Positions 1 through 6,527 are shown, counted from the stretch's first letter. The stretch is 6,527 nucleotides of DNA from CAZXCQ01 sp964639275 (GCA_964639275.1 CAZXCQ010000322.1:1-6527); one strand, 5' to 3'. The notes: generated by a model not told the origin, from the letters alone. A program made the numbers and translations.

Positions 1-2531
1 GATCGACTATTGGACATGATCATATCCAGCTGCCGGGTATGGACGATCAGATAGCCGAGAATCTTTAGGCTGTGCTGCATAAAATCCATCTCCCGATCCT
101 CCGAGCGGGCGATGACGTTATCTTCCCTTACCTCCACGCCGAAGCCGCATTTTTCCAATATCTCCCTCACAAACAGCACCCGCTTGAGACGCCTGTCAAA
201 ATCCGCGGCCCCCCCCTTGAACTGAAAGCTTATATAGTTCTCCCCGGACCTCTCGCTGACCAGCGCCTCCACAATGGAAAAATGAAACCCGAATCTGGAA
301 TTGAGGCTGCAATAGTCTCTTGAAATCATAAAATAGTTCCGGTTCGCATACTTCGAACGTATACCCGTGGTCAGTGCCGGGTTGGTGGTGGCCTCGAACA
401 TCACTGACATAAACCCCTTCCCGTCCACAGGGGGCGGGCCCTCCCAGGGAACCGCGGTAATCCCCTCCCACAGCGCAAGCATGGGTGTGGAAACGATATT
501 GTCAATTCTGACATACTTGCCTTCGACCTCTTCTCTGAACCCATCATCCAGATTCAGGATCCACCACTGCATGGGGACCTCACAGAAGAGCTGTTTGCTG
601 GAGCGTTCGGGGAAACGATGCTCCTTTCCGAACTGAAACATCTCGTGCACCGACTTCTCATGGCAAAAGCGTGTAATGTCATGAAAGGTCTTGCAGTTCC
701 TGGGACTAAACCCAGGGGAGTCTGGATCCAGGAGGTTCAGTGAGACGATATACCCGGCCGCCCCCCTGAGAGCCTCATAGACAGGGCTCCCTTCCATGAG
801 GTTCTTCGGGGCACCCCGGTCTATCAGCAGTGAATCGATCCGTCCTTTGTAAATCGTTTGACCATCGGCATCCACCGTGACCACCTGCCCGTTCTCAAGT
901 CGATCCACGGCCCCTTTGAGGCCAAAAAGGGCCGGGACACCAAACTCCCTGGCCACATTGGCCAGATGCCCGGCGATGCTCCCCTGCTCGGTAACCACGG
1001 CACCTGCCCGGCCCAGGATCGTGGCCCAACGGGGCAGAGACTGGGCGGTCACCAAGATCCCGCCCTCTGGAAATTGAAGCGTATCCATATCTCTCTTAAC
1101 CACGAACACCGGTCCTGCTGCAGCCCCCGGGCTCGCAGAAATTCCACCGTGGAGTATGACCGGGCCTCTCTCTTGATCCCGAACCAGACGTTTCGCCGGC
1201 ACCAAATGCTCTTTCACCTGTTTGAGGGGCCGGCACTGAAGGAGGATGATACGCTCCTCCCTGTCTATTACCCATTCAATATCCTGCGGGACGCCATAGT
1301 ATGTCTCCAGACGGAGTGCCAGCCGAGCCAGGTCCAGGGCCTGCTCATCATTTATGGAGGCCCGGCCGCGGTTGTCGCCGATAACCTCCGTCCTGCTGAC
1401 GCCTTCATCAGGATAACAGACATACATCTGCTCCTTCGCCGCAATCTCCCTCTGCTGAATGACCATGGGATCGCTGCGGGAGACAACGGTGAGGTCTGAA
1501 GTGGTGCTGCCATCCACAACCGATTTTGGAAGCCCCCAGGCCGAATTGATAACAATCGCATCATCCCGGACATCGATCGGGTTTCTCGAGTACATGACCC
1601 CGCCCGAAACCGCATCCACCATGACCATGCACCCGACGCACATGGCCACGGTCTCGTCCAGAATGCCGCGATTCAGGCGGTAAGTCATTGCCGGTAGGCC
1701 GTATTTGCTGGCAACGATCTCCTTGTAGGCCTCTTTTATATGTTCCGGACCCACGTTGAGTTCAGAACGATACTGACCGGCAAAGGAGGTCTCGGATAGA
1801 TCCTCTCCCAAGGCACTGCTCCGCATGGCCACCGTGACCCTTTTTCCTTCCTCCCTTTCCAGACGCTTGTATTGTTCTCGGATGGCGGCATCCAGATCAG
1901 GGGGAATCGCCGACCGGATGATCAACTGCTGGAGGTCTGAACTCAGTCTGTGGAGCTGGTCGAGGCGATCCACATTGGTGGCCTGTATCCTGCGATCAAT
2001 CTCCAGTTGAAGATCATTATGCGCCATAAAGCGCTGGTAGGCCCGCGCTGTTATGGCAAAGCCGTCGCTAACCTTCAAATGAATCCGGTTTCTCACTTCT
2101 CCCAGATTGGCTATCTTGCTCCCCACCTGGTCTATGAGCCCCTTGCCCACGTCACTCAGGGGGATGGCCAGCGGGCCTTCGGCGGGTACGCTTTTGGAGG
2201 AAAGAAAGGGGTTTATTTTTGTTTGGATCTGGTTGAATTTCTCGGAAAGCTCATCATATTTTCCCTGTGCCAATTCGCTCAGATGCCTGACCATCTGCCA
2301 GACATTGGTGGAGGCCCTGGTACACCTCGATGTCACAAAGGTCATCCCAAAGGGCTGCGTTCCCCTGAGCGCCTCTTCCATTTCGGCCATGATCTCCAGG
2401 GCCTTGTTGTTGGCGTTTAGGAGCAGCTTGAAATGGTGATACCGGTCCCTAAAGGCATTGCGGAGTTCTTCGACACTCGCCCCTTCCATCCCTTTCTTTC
2501 TTGAAAAGAATGACTTCAGACCCTCAAACAT
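1..2531 (-). CDS. PEP synthase/PPDK-like dikinase, partial (3' end beyond window)
   Basis: The frame is open for 843 codons from ATG at 2531 to the left edge, with no stop seen. Residues 1-120 are a mostly helical, charged N-terminal part. Residues about 125-435 match a PPDK_N ATP-grasp nucleotide-binding domain: VGSKIANLGE (about 136-145), RSSALGEDLSETSFAGQY (about 237-254), GGVMYSRNP (about 310-318) and DIEWVID...LLQCRP ending near residue 435. Residues about 460-565 form the PEP-utilising swivelling domain, with GSIAGHLANVAREFGVPALF carrying the predicted phospho-accepting His522. In this family ATP phosphorylates that histidine, which passes the phosphate to pyruvate or another acceptor. 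After residue 570 the roughly 280 visible residues lack recognisable TIM-barrel motifs of PEP synthase, such as the catalytic-Cys region. They include NCKTFHDITRFCHEKSV and FKGGAADFDRRLKR, which I cannot assign. The protein is probably cytosolic. The start is the first ATG after an in-frame TAA at 2579-2581; its Shine-Dalgarno is weak. An alternative is Met15, with AGAAAGGG directly before it. The dikinase fold is confident; the substrate is not. Confidence 0.8.
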   Translation of the reverse strand, partial: MFEGLKSFFSRKKGMEGASVEELRNAFRDRYHHFKLLLNANNKALEIMAEMEEALRGTQPFGMTFVTSRCTRASTNVWQMVRHLSELAQGKYDELSEKFNQIQTKINPFLSSKSVPAEGPLAIPLSDVGKGLIDQVGSKIANLGEVRNRIHLKVSDGFAITARAYQRFMAHNDLQLEIDRRIQATNVDRLDQLHRLSSDLQQLIIRSAIPPDLDAAIREQYKRLEREEGKRVTVAMRSSALGEDLSETSFAGQYRSELNVGPEHIKEAYKEIVASKYGLPAMTYRLNRGILDETVAMCVGCMVMVDAVSGGVMYSRNPIDVRDDAIVINSAWGLPKSVVDGSTTSDLTVVSRSDPMVIQQREIAAKEQMYVCYPDEGVSRTEVIGDNRGRASINDEQALDLARLALRLETYYGVPQDIEWVIDREERIILLQCRPLKQVKEHLVPAKRLVRDQERGPVILHGGISASPGAAAGPVFVVKRDMDTLQFPEGGILVTAQSLPRWATILGRAGAVVTEQGSIAGHLANVAREFGVPALFGLKGAVDRLENGQVVTVDADGQTIYKGRIDSLLIDRGAPKNLMEGSPVYEALRGAAGYIVSLNLLDPDSPGFSPRNCKTFHDITRFCHEKSVHEMFQFGKEHRFPERSSKQLFCEVPMQWWILNLDDGFREEVEGKYVRIDNIVSTPMLALWEGITAVPWEGPPPVDGKGFMSVMFEATTNPALTTGIRSKYANRNYFMISRDYCSLNSRFGFHFSIVEALVSERSGENYISFQFKGGAADFDRRLKRVLFVREILEKCGFGVEVREDNVIARSEDREMDFMQHSLKILGYLIVHTRQLDMIMSNSR

Positions 2532-2586
2532 CGGATTTCGCCGGTCTTGCCTATGGGGTATAGGATTTCGCTTCAGGTTTTACATT

Positions 2587-2608
2587 TTGGAACAGAAAGC
2601 CGTTCCAA
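2587..2608. repeat. Inverted repeat at predicted dikinase-gene transcription start
   Basis: TTGGAAC (2587-2593) and GTTCCAA (2602-2608) are perfect 7-bp arms around an 8-nt spacer. The element begins about where transcription from the predicted minus-strand promoter would start. It could be an operator for a dimeric regulator or a hairpin at the 5' end of the mRNA. The symmetry is read directly; the function is inferred. Confidence 0.45.
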
Positions 2609-2614
2609 TAGCTA

Positions 2615-2643
2615 TAATATAGCATGGATCCCGTATTCCGCAA
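2615..2643 (-). promoter_or_regulatory. Predicted sigma-70-type promoter of the dikinase-like gene
   Basis: On the minus strand there is a -35-like TTGCGG (2643-2638), a 17-bp spacer and a -10-like TATATT (2620-2615). An overlapping alternative -10, TATTAT (2618-2613), would have a 19-bp spacer. The -10 lies inside a 13-nt palindrome (gctata-a-tatagc, 2611-2623), so it also reads TATAAT on the plus strand, where no good -35 is spaced correctly. The predicted start of transcription is near 2608, giving a leader of about 77 nt before ATG 2531. Arrangement and spacing support it; there is no experimental proof. Confidence 0.5.
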
Positions 2644-2778
2644 AATTGCCTTCTGACCTTGTAAGTGTCTGGAATCATTGTGTGCTGTTCGCTCATATTT
2701 ATGGGCTACAATTTCCAGTAGATTGGAAACATATTGCTATTTCAATATGTTACAAATCTGCTTTCCGGAATACGGGAT
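2628..2778. repeat. 13-bp inverted repeat pair bracketing the intergenic region
   Basis: ATCCCGTATTCCG at 2628-2640 recurs as its exact reverse complement at 2766-2778, enclosing 125 bp. The left copy overlaps the predicted -35 of the dikinase-like gene. The right copy lies just beyond the T-tract of the kinase terminator. The pair could be two binding sites for one regulator or the ends of a small degenerate element. No target-site duplication and no transposase is visible. Confidence 0.5.
2728..2751. repeat. 9-bp-arm palindrome, operator-like
   Basis: AACATATTG (2728-2736) and CAATATGTT (2743-2751) are perfect 9-bp arms around the 6-nt spacer CTATTT. A second, shorter palindrome, TTTCCA-6 nt-TGGAAA (2712-2729), overlaps its left end by two bases. 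The AT-rich arms and the absence of a T-tract argue against a terminator. The position, about 85 bp upstream of the predicted -35 of the dikinase-like gene, fits an activator or repressor site. Function is inferred. Confidence 0.4.
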
Positions 2779-2784
2779 GGATCG

Positions 2785-2829
2785 AAAAAAAAGCTAAAGG
2801 CATAACGAGATCCGCCCTATGCCTTTAGC
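2785..2829 (-). terminator. Rho-independent terminator of the hybrid kinase gene
   Basis: Read on the minus strand, GCTAAAGGCATA (2829-2818) pairs perfectly with TATGCCTTTAGC (2804-2793) across a 13-nt loop and is followed at once by eight T (2792-2785). It begins 15 nt after the kinase stop codon. The opposite strand has only a short T run after the stem (2831-2834), so it should act mainly for the minus strand. It separates the kinase transcript from the dikinase-like gene. Confidence 0.9.
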
Positions 2830-2844
2830 CTTTTAAAAAGGGGG

Positions 2845-5808
2845 CTATTTTTCTTCCGGGTCCTTGTCGAAGATCTCTCTTATCTTGTATGAAATCTCCT
2901 TTATGTTGAACGGCTTCTGGATATATCCATTACAGCCTCTCTTGAGCATCTCGGTTGCCTCTCCATCTTTGCTGTAACCGCTCGAAAGTAGAACCTTTAT
3001 CTCCGGGTTGAGTTTCTTGAGCCTGTCGTATGTCTCTCCACCACCCATCTCCGGCATGATCACATCCAGGATGACCAGGGCAATTTCGCCGGCCTTTTCT
3101 CTGTAGATATCTATCGCTTGCCTCCCGCTCTTGGCCGTCACGACCGTGTACCCCATCTCTTGTAACATCTCCTTGCCCGAATCAATGATCTTTTCCTCAT
3201 CGTCCACAAAGAGAATCGTCTCTCTGCCCCCCAAGACCTCTTCAGACAGCTTTTTCTCCTGAATCACCTCCTTTTCAGATGCCGGCAGGTATAACGTAAA
3301 TGTGGTCCCCTCACCTTTTGTGCTCTGCACATTGATGATGCCCCCATGGTTCTTGATGATCCCATAGGCAGAGGCCAATCCGAGACCCGTCCCCCTCCCC
3401 ATCTCTTTGGTGGTAAAAAATGGGTCAAATATCCTCTCCTGGGTCTTTTCATCCATACCCACACCGGTGTCGGTAACCGAGATCTTTACATATTTGCCAG
3501 GGACCACACCGTAGGGCTTTACATCGTGCGGACCGAGATCAATGTTTTCTGTCTCAATAAATAGCTTCCCACCCCCGGGCATGGCCTGCCAGGCATTAAT
3601 ATAAAGGTTCATCAAGACCTGCCCGATCTGCGTCCGGTCCACTTCAACCGCCCAGATGTCCTTTTGGTACTTCGGGTGGATGCCAATCTCTTTCCTTGTT
3701 CGGCCAAACATCTCAGAATTTTTCCTGACGAGCTCATTAAGGTCAGTGGGCCTGACCTCATATTTCCCGCCCTTGGCAAAATCTAATAGTTCTCTGGTCA
3801 GTTCCGCGCCGTTTTGAACGTATTCTTCGATGTTCTTTAATCTTACATAATCTGGGTCACTGGAATCTTTCGTGAGTAGCATCAAGGAGACATTGCCCTG
3901 GATAGCCGTAAGCAGATTGTTAAAATCATGGGCTATGCCACCGGCCAGAGTGCCTATGGCCTCCATTTTTTCGGCCTGCCGGAGCTGATCCTCCAGCTTG
4001 CGGAGTTCCTGTTGGGCCAAGACGCGCTCAGTTATGTCCCGCCCGGCACCGCTTACGAAAGGCTCCTCTCCACCTTGCCTTACCAGTACATTTCGATGCT
4101 CTATGTAATGTTCTTTCCCGTCCCTTGAAAGGTATACGGATACCCCGTCAAACGAACCCTTTTCTTTGATCTGGGGCAAATACACCTCTTTAAAGGCTGC
4201 CCGGTAATCCGGAAGAATGAAATCGCTAACCAATCTCCCGATCAGCTCCTGGCGAGCATAACCCAGGCCATCGGCCGTGGCCCGGTTGACGGCAAGAAGC
4301 CTGCCTTCGAGGTCGTGGGAGTATATAAAATCACCAATACTGTCAAACAGATCACGATAACGTTCCTCGCTCTCCCGCAACGCCTTCTCCGCCCTCACCC
4401 GGTCGGTGATATCTGTACATACACCAATCCATTTATGTGGGAGCCCTTCCTCGTCTAATACTGGCATCCCGTGGCTGCTCCAGTGTCTCCATGTGCCATC
4501 CTTATGCATGATTCTATACTCGTAAGAGATAGGGGCGCTTGATGTCCGATGGAGTTCCACGGCGTCTTTAAGACGAGATGCATCTTTCGGGTGGATCTGG
4601 TTCAACCATCCATCAATGGTTCTCGGTATCTTATCGACTTCATAACCAAGGATCTCATCAATATTACCAAACCATTCCAGTTTATCATCTTTAACGCTCC
4701 ATTCATAAATCAAATCATATGCCACCTCTCCGGCAATCCTTAGACGTTCTTCACTCTCCAGAAGCGCCACTTCTCCTCGCTTGCGTTGAGTGAAATCACG
4801 AAGGGTGATCAAGCGGCCGATGAAGCTGCCGTACCGGTCTTTTAGGGGCGAAATATACAGATCATAGAAGCGCTGGGCATCGCCCTCCCCAAGAGTAATT
4901 TCTGAACGCTGCTCTGTCACCTCGTTGACCTGTTTGATCAACATAGACTGGTTGACAAATACTTGAAGGGCTGATTGTCCAATTATCCCTGGATCGGAAA
5001 GGCAAAAGATTTCCTGGGCCGCCGGGTTGATGTCGACGATCCGGCCGTGATGGTCCAGAACAATAACGCCATCTGGCATGCTATTGAGCACCGCTTTGTG
5101 CGCCACTGGCACGATATCAAGGATTCGGAACAAATATATGGCACAACCGACGACCAGGCCGGTGACGGTGAAGGCAATGGGTGTCAGATCTATGCGGGGC
5201 CAGGGACTGATATTGATAATGTGCAATACGTTGGCGATGCAGGGGGCAGCAATCCCCATCAACACAATAAAGACCTGGGTGCGATAGAAGCGCGGGGAGC
5301 TACTCAATGCCTGGATAAGCAAGGCGGCGCTCAGCAGAACCGTAAGGTAGCAAAAAGAGATCCAGGCCCAAAAACAAGGGCCGTAATCGTAGACGCCTAT
5401 TGGAATCAGGCCACTGGTGTCGAGCCATATCTTCTTCCAGACTAGCCCGTGGATCTGGTTCGTCCAGACCAAGGCCAAGGTAAGCACTGGAAAGATCAGC
5501 ATCAGGACAAAATTCCGAACAGTCAGCCACGTTTCCCGGCCAGTGTATTGCAAAACAAAAATGAGTAAGGCCGGCGGCACAGTTACGATACCCACATATT
5601 GAATCTTGGCCAATAAGACCTTGGTTGCCAGGTCAGGACTGACCTTATGGAGGGCGCTGAGAAGCGCCCATTCTGCCGTGGCCAACATCAAGACCATCAG
5701 GGCCCTGGCGCCCGGAGCAGATCGTTTTGGCCACAGGCTGAACGCCATGATTATTGATGTTAACCCGGCAAGAAATTGAGGTACCCAAAAAATCGTAGGC
5801 TCGGTCAC
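2845..5808 (-). CDS. 7TM hybrid sensor histidine kinase with three PAS domains and a receiver
   Basis: A complete 987-aa inner-membrane sensor kinase. Residues 1-230 hold about seven hydrophobic segments (near 7-26, 35-54, 66-88, 97-117, 146-167, 175-197, 207-228), as in the N-terminal 7TM region of histidine kinases. Three PAS domains follow at about 238-342, 355-472 and 482-596; the second and third end in PAC-like DITDR/DITER. The HisKA H-box GGIAHDFNN places the phosphorylated His at 627. HATPase_c shows NLYINAWQA (N734/N738), DTGVGM (D780), FDPFFTT and GTGLGL. A C-terminal receiver (about 863-980) has D869/D870, phospho-acceptor D915, S942/S943 and K965. All catalytic residues are present. 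The start is GTG at 5808, with GGAGGG (5820-5815) 6 nt upstream. No convincing promoter was found. The kinase should autophosphorylate and pass phosphate to its own receiver. No Hpt, separate regulator or output domain is nearby, so signal and target are unknown. Confidence 0.97.
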   Translation of the reverse strand: MTEPTIFWVPQFLAGLTSIIMAFSLWPKRSAPGARALMVLMLATAEWALLSALHKVSPDLATKVLLAKIQYVGIVTVPPALLIFVLQYTGRETWLTVRNFVLMLIFPVLTLALVWTNQIHGLVWKKIWLDTSGLIPIGVYDYGPCFWAWISFCYLTVLLSAALLIQALSSSPRFYRTQVFIVLMGIAAPCIANVLHIINISPWPRIDLTPIAFTVTGLVVGCAIYLFRILDIVPVAHKAVLNSMPDGVIVLDHHGRIVDINPAAQEIFCLSDPGIIGQSALQVFVNQSMLIKQVNEVTEQRSEITLGEGDAQRFYDLYISPLKDRYGSFIGRLITLRDFTQRKRGEVALLESEERLRIAGEVAYDLIYEWSVKDDKLEWFGNIDEILGYEVDKIPRTIDGWLNQIHPKDASRLKDAVELHRTSSAPISYEYRIMHKDGTWRHWSSHGMPVLDEEGLPHKWIGVCTDITDRVRAEKALRESEERYRDLFDSIGDFIYSHDLEGRLLAVNRATADGLGYARQELIGRLVSDFILPDYRAAFKEVYLPQIKEKGSFDGVSVYLSRDGKEHYIEHRNVLVRQGGEEPFVSGAGRDITERVLAQQELRKLEDQLRQAEKMEAIGTLAGGIAHDFNNLLTAIQGNVSLMLLTKDSSDPDYVRLKNIEEYVQNGAELTRELLDFAKGGKYEVRPTDLNELVRKNSEMFGRTRKEIGIHPKYQKDIWAVEVDRTQIGQVLMNLYINAWQAMPGGGKLFIETENIDLGPHDVKPYGVVPGKYVKISVTDTGVGMDEKTQERIFDPFFTTKEMGRGTGLGLASAYGIIKNHGGIINVQSTKGEGTTFTLYLPASEKEVIQEKKLSEEVLGGRETILFVDDEEKIIDSGKEMLQEMGYTVVTAKSGRQAIDIYREKAGEIALVILDVIMPEMGGGETYDRLKKLNPEIKVLLSSGYSKDGEATEMLKRGCNGYIQKPFNIKEISYKIREIFDKDPEEK

Positions 5809-5814
5809 GATTAA

Positions 5815-5820
5815 CCCTCC
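5815..5820 (-). promoter_or_regulatory. Shine-Dalgarno fixing the GTG start of the kinase
   Basis: GGAGGG on the minus strand lies 6 nt before GTG 5808. It supports the non-ATG start, which keeps the first membrane segment (residues 7-26) complete. Confidence 0.85.
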
Positions 5821-6315
5821 GTTGGTTCCATTAAATTACCCTGTCTTTACAGTACAAAGTCGCCAGATCGATGCGCTATGAGGAATTCATCCCGTAGTTG
5901 CAAGAAGCCTTTCTACTAAATGGGCAACCCCTTTTATCGCTTATGGATCATGGCTGATCGAGCGATGGCTGGAGGACACCATGGTGGGTGCGATCTGGGA
6001 GAAAACAAAGCGCATTGCTGACTCAAGCGACTGGTCCCAGAGAAAAACGTTTGTCGGTCCTCCATTATGCAACAACGGGGTTCACTTTGAATGCGGTCCT
6101 GTGAGGGCATCAATTATCCAGTTTGGTCCTCGCATAACAGCATATTCCATCGGATCGGGTCAATTCCAATGCAGCATCGGGGGCAACATTTCTGTATAAA
6201 ACTACCACAGAAGGTTTACAAGATCAAATCCCTCCAGGGCGATTTTGACAGTAAACCCCACCCCTTAATTTTCCCTTCTGGCCCGGTTTCCTTAATGAAG
6301 TCCAATCTCAAACCC
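5821..6315. other. Divergent intergenic region, mostly no recognisable content
   Basis: About 500 bp lie between the divergently transcribed kinase and zinc-ribbon genes. I see no tRNA, known riboswitch, terminator or convincing gene. It contains one doubtful short frame (5981-6199), a weak inverted repeat TTCTGT/ACAGAA (6190-6195 and 6207-6212), and three GGTCCT copies (6056, 6095, 6125) spaced by multiples of three. The region must carry the kinase promoter, but no good -35/-10 pair stands out on the minus strand. Confidence 0.5.
5981..6199 (+). CDS. Doubtful 72-aa hypothetical ORF
   Basis: ATG 5981 is preceded by a good GGAGG (5971-5975) at 5-nt spacing, and the frame ends at TAA 6197-6199. 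The same frame is open upstream to a TGA near 5880, so an older, longer or degraded gene is possible. The product, beginning MVGAIWEKTKRIADSSDW, has no motif, membrane segment or family I recognise, and its second half looks low in coding character. The ribosome site is the only real support, so it may be a chance ORF or a gene remnant. Confidence 0.2.
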   Translation: MVGAIWEKTKRIADSSDWSQRKTFVGPPLCNNGVHFECGPVRASIIQFGPRITAYSIGSGQFQCSIGGNISV

Positions 6316-6344
6316 TTGACCCCTGTGGCGATAGGGCCTAAAAT
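6316..6344 (+). promoter_or_regulatory. Predicted sigma-70-type promoter of the zinc-ribbon gene
   Basis: TTGACC (6316-6321) and TAAAAT (6339-6344) are separated by exactly 17 bp and each is close to consensus. Transcription would start near 6351, leaving a leader of about 47 nt before ATG 6398. A 10-bp direct repeat, AAGTCCAATC, flanks the promoter at 6298-6307 and 6347-6356. Confidence 0.6.
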
Positions 6345-6397
6345 GCAAGTCCAATCCTGGGGCCCGGGGTTCAAGACCAGCGTTAGAGGGGGGCGAC

Positions 6398-6527
6398 ATG
6401 AGGAAAAGCTATGCCTTCAACGTCCTGTCTGACGAGAAATTCTGTGCAGAGTGTGGCAGGGCGTTAAAGAAGCGGATAGCAGAGGAAAAGCCTAAATTTC
6501 ATCTCTGCTATAAATGCTTCAAGAAGA
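6398..6527 (+). CDS. Small zinc-ribbon protein, partial (3' end beyond window)
   Basis: ATG 6398 follows a purine-rich AGAGGGGGG (6385-6393) at 4-nt spacing, and 43 codons are visible before the right edge. The product starts MRKSYAFNVLSDEKF and has two CxxC pairs, C16-x2-C19 and C37-x2-C40, separated by 17 residues rich in Lys, Arg and Glu. This is a zinc-ribbon or rubredoxin-like knuckle arrangement that would bind one Zn(II), by analogy with such folds. Such proteins are often small and cytosolic and may bind nucleic acid or protein, but nothing here identifies the role. It is transcribed away from the kinase and has its own predicted promoter. The start and the metal-site reading are fairly sure; the function is unknown. 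Confidence 0.75.
   Translation, partial: MRKSYAFNVLSDEKFCAECGRALKKRIAEEKPKFHLCYKCFKK

Noticed and set aside
209..216. Run of eight C (eight G in the coding strand) suggesting a frameshift
   Set aside because: The frame stays open and coherent on both sides (FKGGAADFDRR), so no frameshift is needed. Programmed slippage cannot be judged from one sequence.
858..1499. A 213-codon plus-strand open frame
   Set aside because: It lies antisense to the dikinase-like gene, whose minus-strand frame carries clear family motifs over the same bases. The plus-strand product has no recognisable domain.
1950..2420. A 156-codon plus-strand open frame
   Set aside because: It is antisense to the N-terminal and ATP-grasp part of the dikinase-like gene and is best explained as a shadow frame.
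2547..2828. A 93-codon plus-strand open frame in the intergenic region
   Set aside because: It runs through the predicted promoter, the palindromes and the terminator stem, and lacks a ribosome site.
4975..5445. A 156-codon plus-strand open frame
   Set aside because: It is antisense to the membrane and first PAS part of the kinase and has no domain of its own.
6351..6384. GGGGTTCAAGACC resembling a tRNA T-loop
   Set aside because: The flanking bases do not pair into a T-stem, and no acceptor, D or anticodon arm is present.
6091..6432. A 113-codon plus-strand open frame
   Set aside because: It overlaps the promoter and start of the zinc-ribbon gene out of frame and has no good ribosome site or motif.

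Overview
The window suggests a mid-GC, Gram-negative anaerobe of the Deltaproteobacteria/Desulfobacterota type. This is inferred from gene style only: a large 7TM-PAS-PAS-PAS hybrid kinase, a PEP-synthase-like dikinase with an unusual C-terminus, and a small four-cysteine zinc-ribbon protein. No rRNA or other marker gene is present, so the assignment is tentative. There is no CRISPR array, insertion sequence, tRNA or phage gene.

Layout. (1) Bases 1-2531, minus strand: a long open frame of 843 codons that runs off the left edge without a stop. It encodes a PEP synthase/pyruvate phosphate dikinase-like protein with an ATP-grasp nucleotide-binding domain and a phosphohistidine swivelling domain. 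These are followed by about 280 residues that do not look like the usual PEP/pyruvate TIM barrel. (2) Bases 2532-2844: an intergenic stretch dense in symmetry. It holds a strong intrinsic terminator for the upstream kinase, a likely sigma-70-type promoter for the dikinase-like gene, and several inverted repeats. (3) Bases 2845-5808, minus strand: a complete 987-aa membrane hybrid histidine kinase (7TM sensor, three PAS domains, HisKA, HATPase_c, receiver) with a GTG start and a clear Shine-Dalgarno. (4) Bases 5821-6397: a mostly non-coding divergent region with one doubtful small ORF and a good plus-strand promoter near its right end. (5) Bases 6398-6527, plus strand: the start of a small zinc-ribbon protein, cut by the right edge.

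How they may work together. Kinase and dikinase-like gene lie on the same strand, but a strong terminator separates them and the dikinase-like gene has its own promoter, so they are probably separate transcription units. No stand-alone response regulator, Hpt protein or DNA-binding output is encoded here, so the partner and target of the kinase are unknown. The most interesting element is the dikinase-like protein: it keeps the nucleotide-binding and phosphohistidine machinery but appears to lack the standard acceptor domain, which raises the possibility of a different phosphoryl acceptor.
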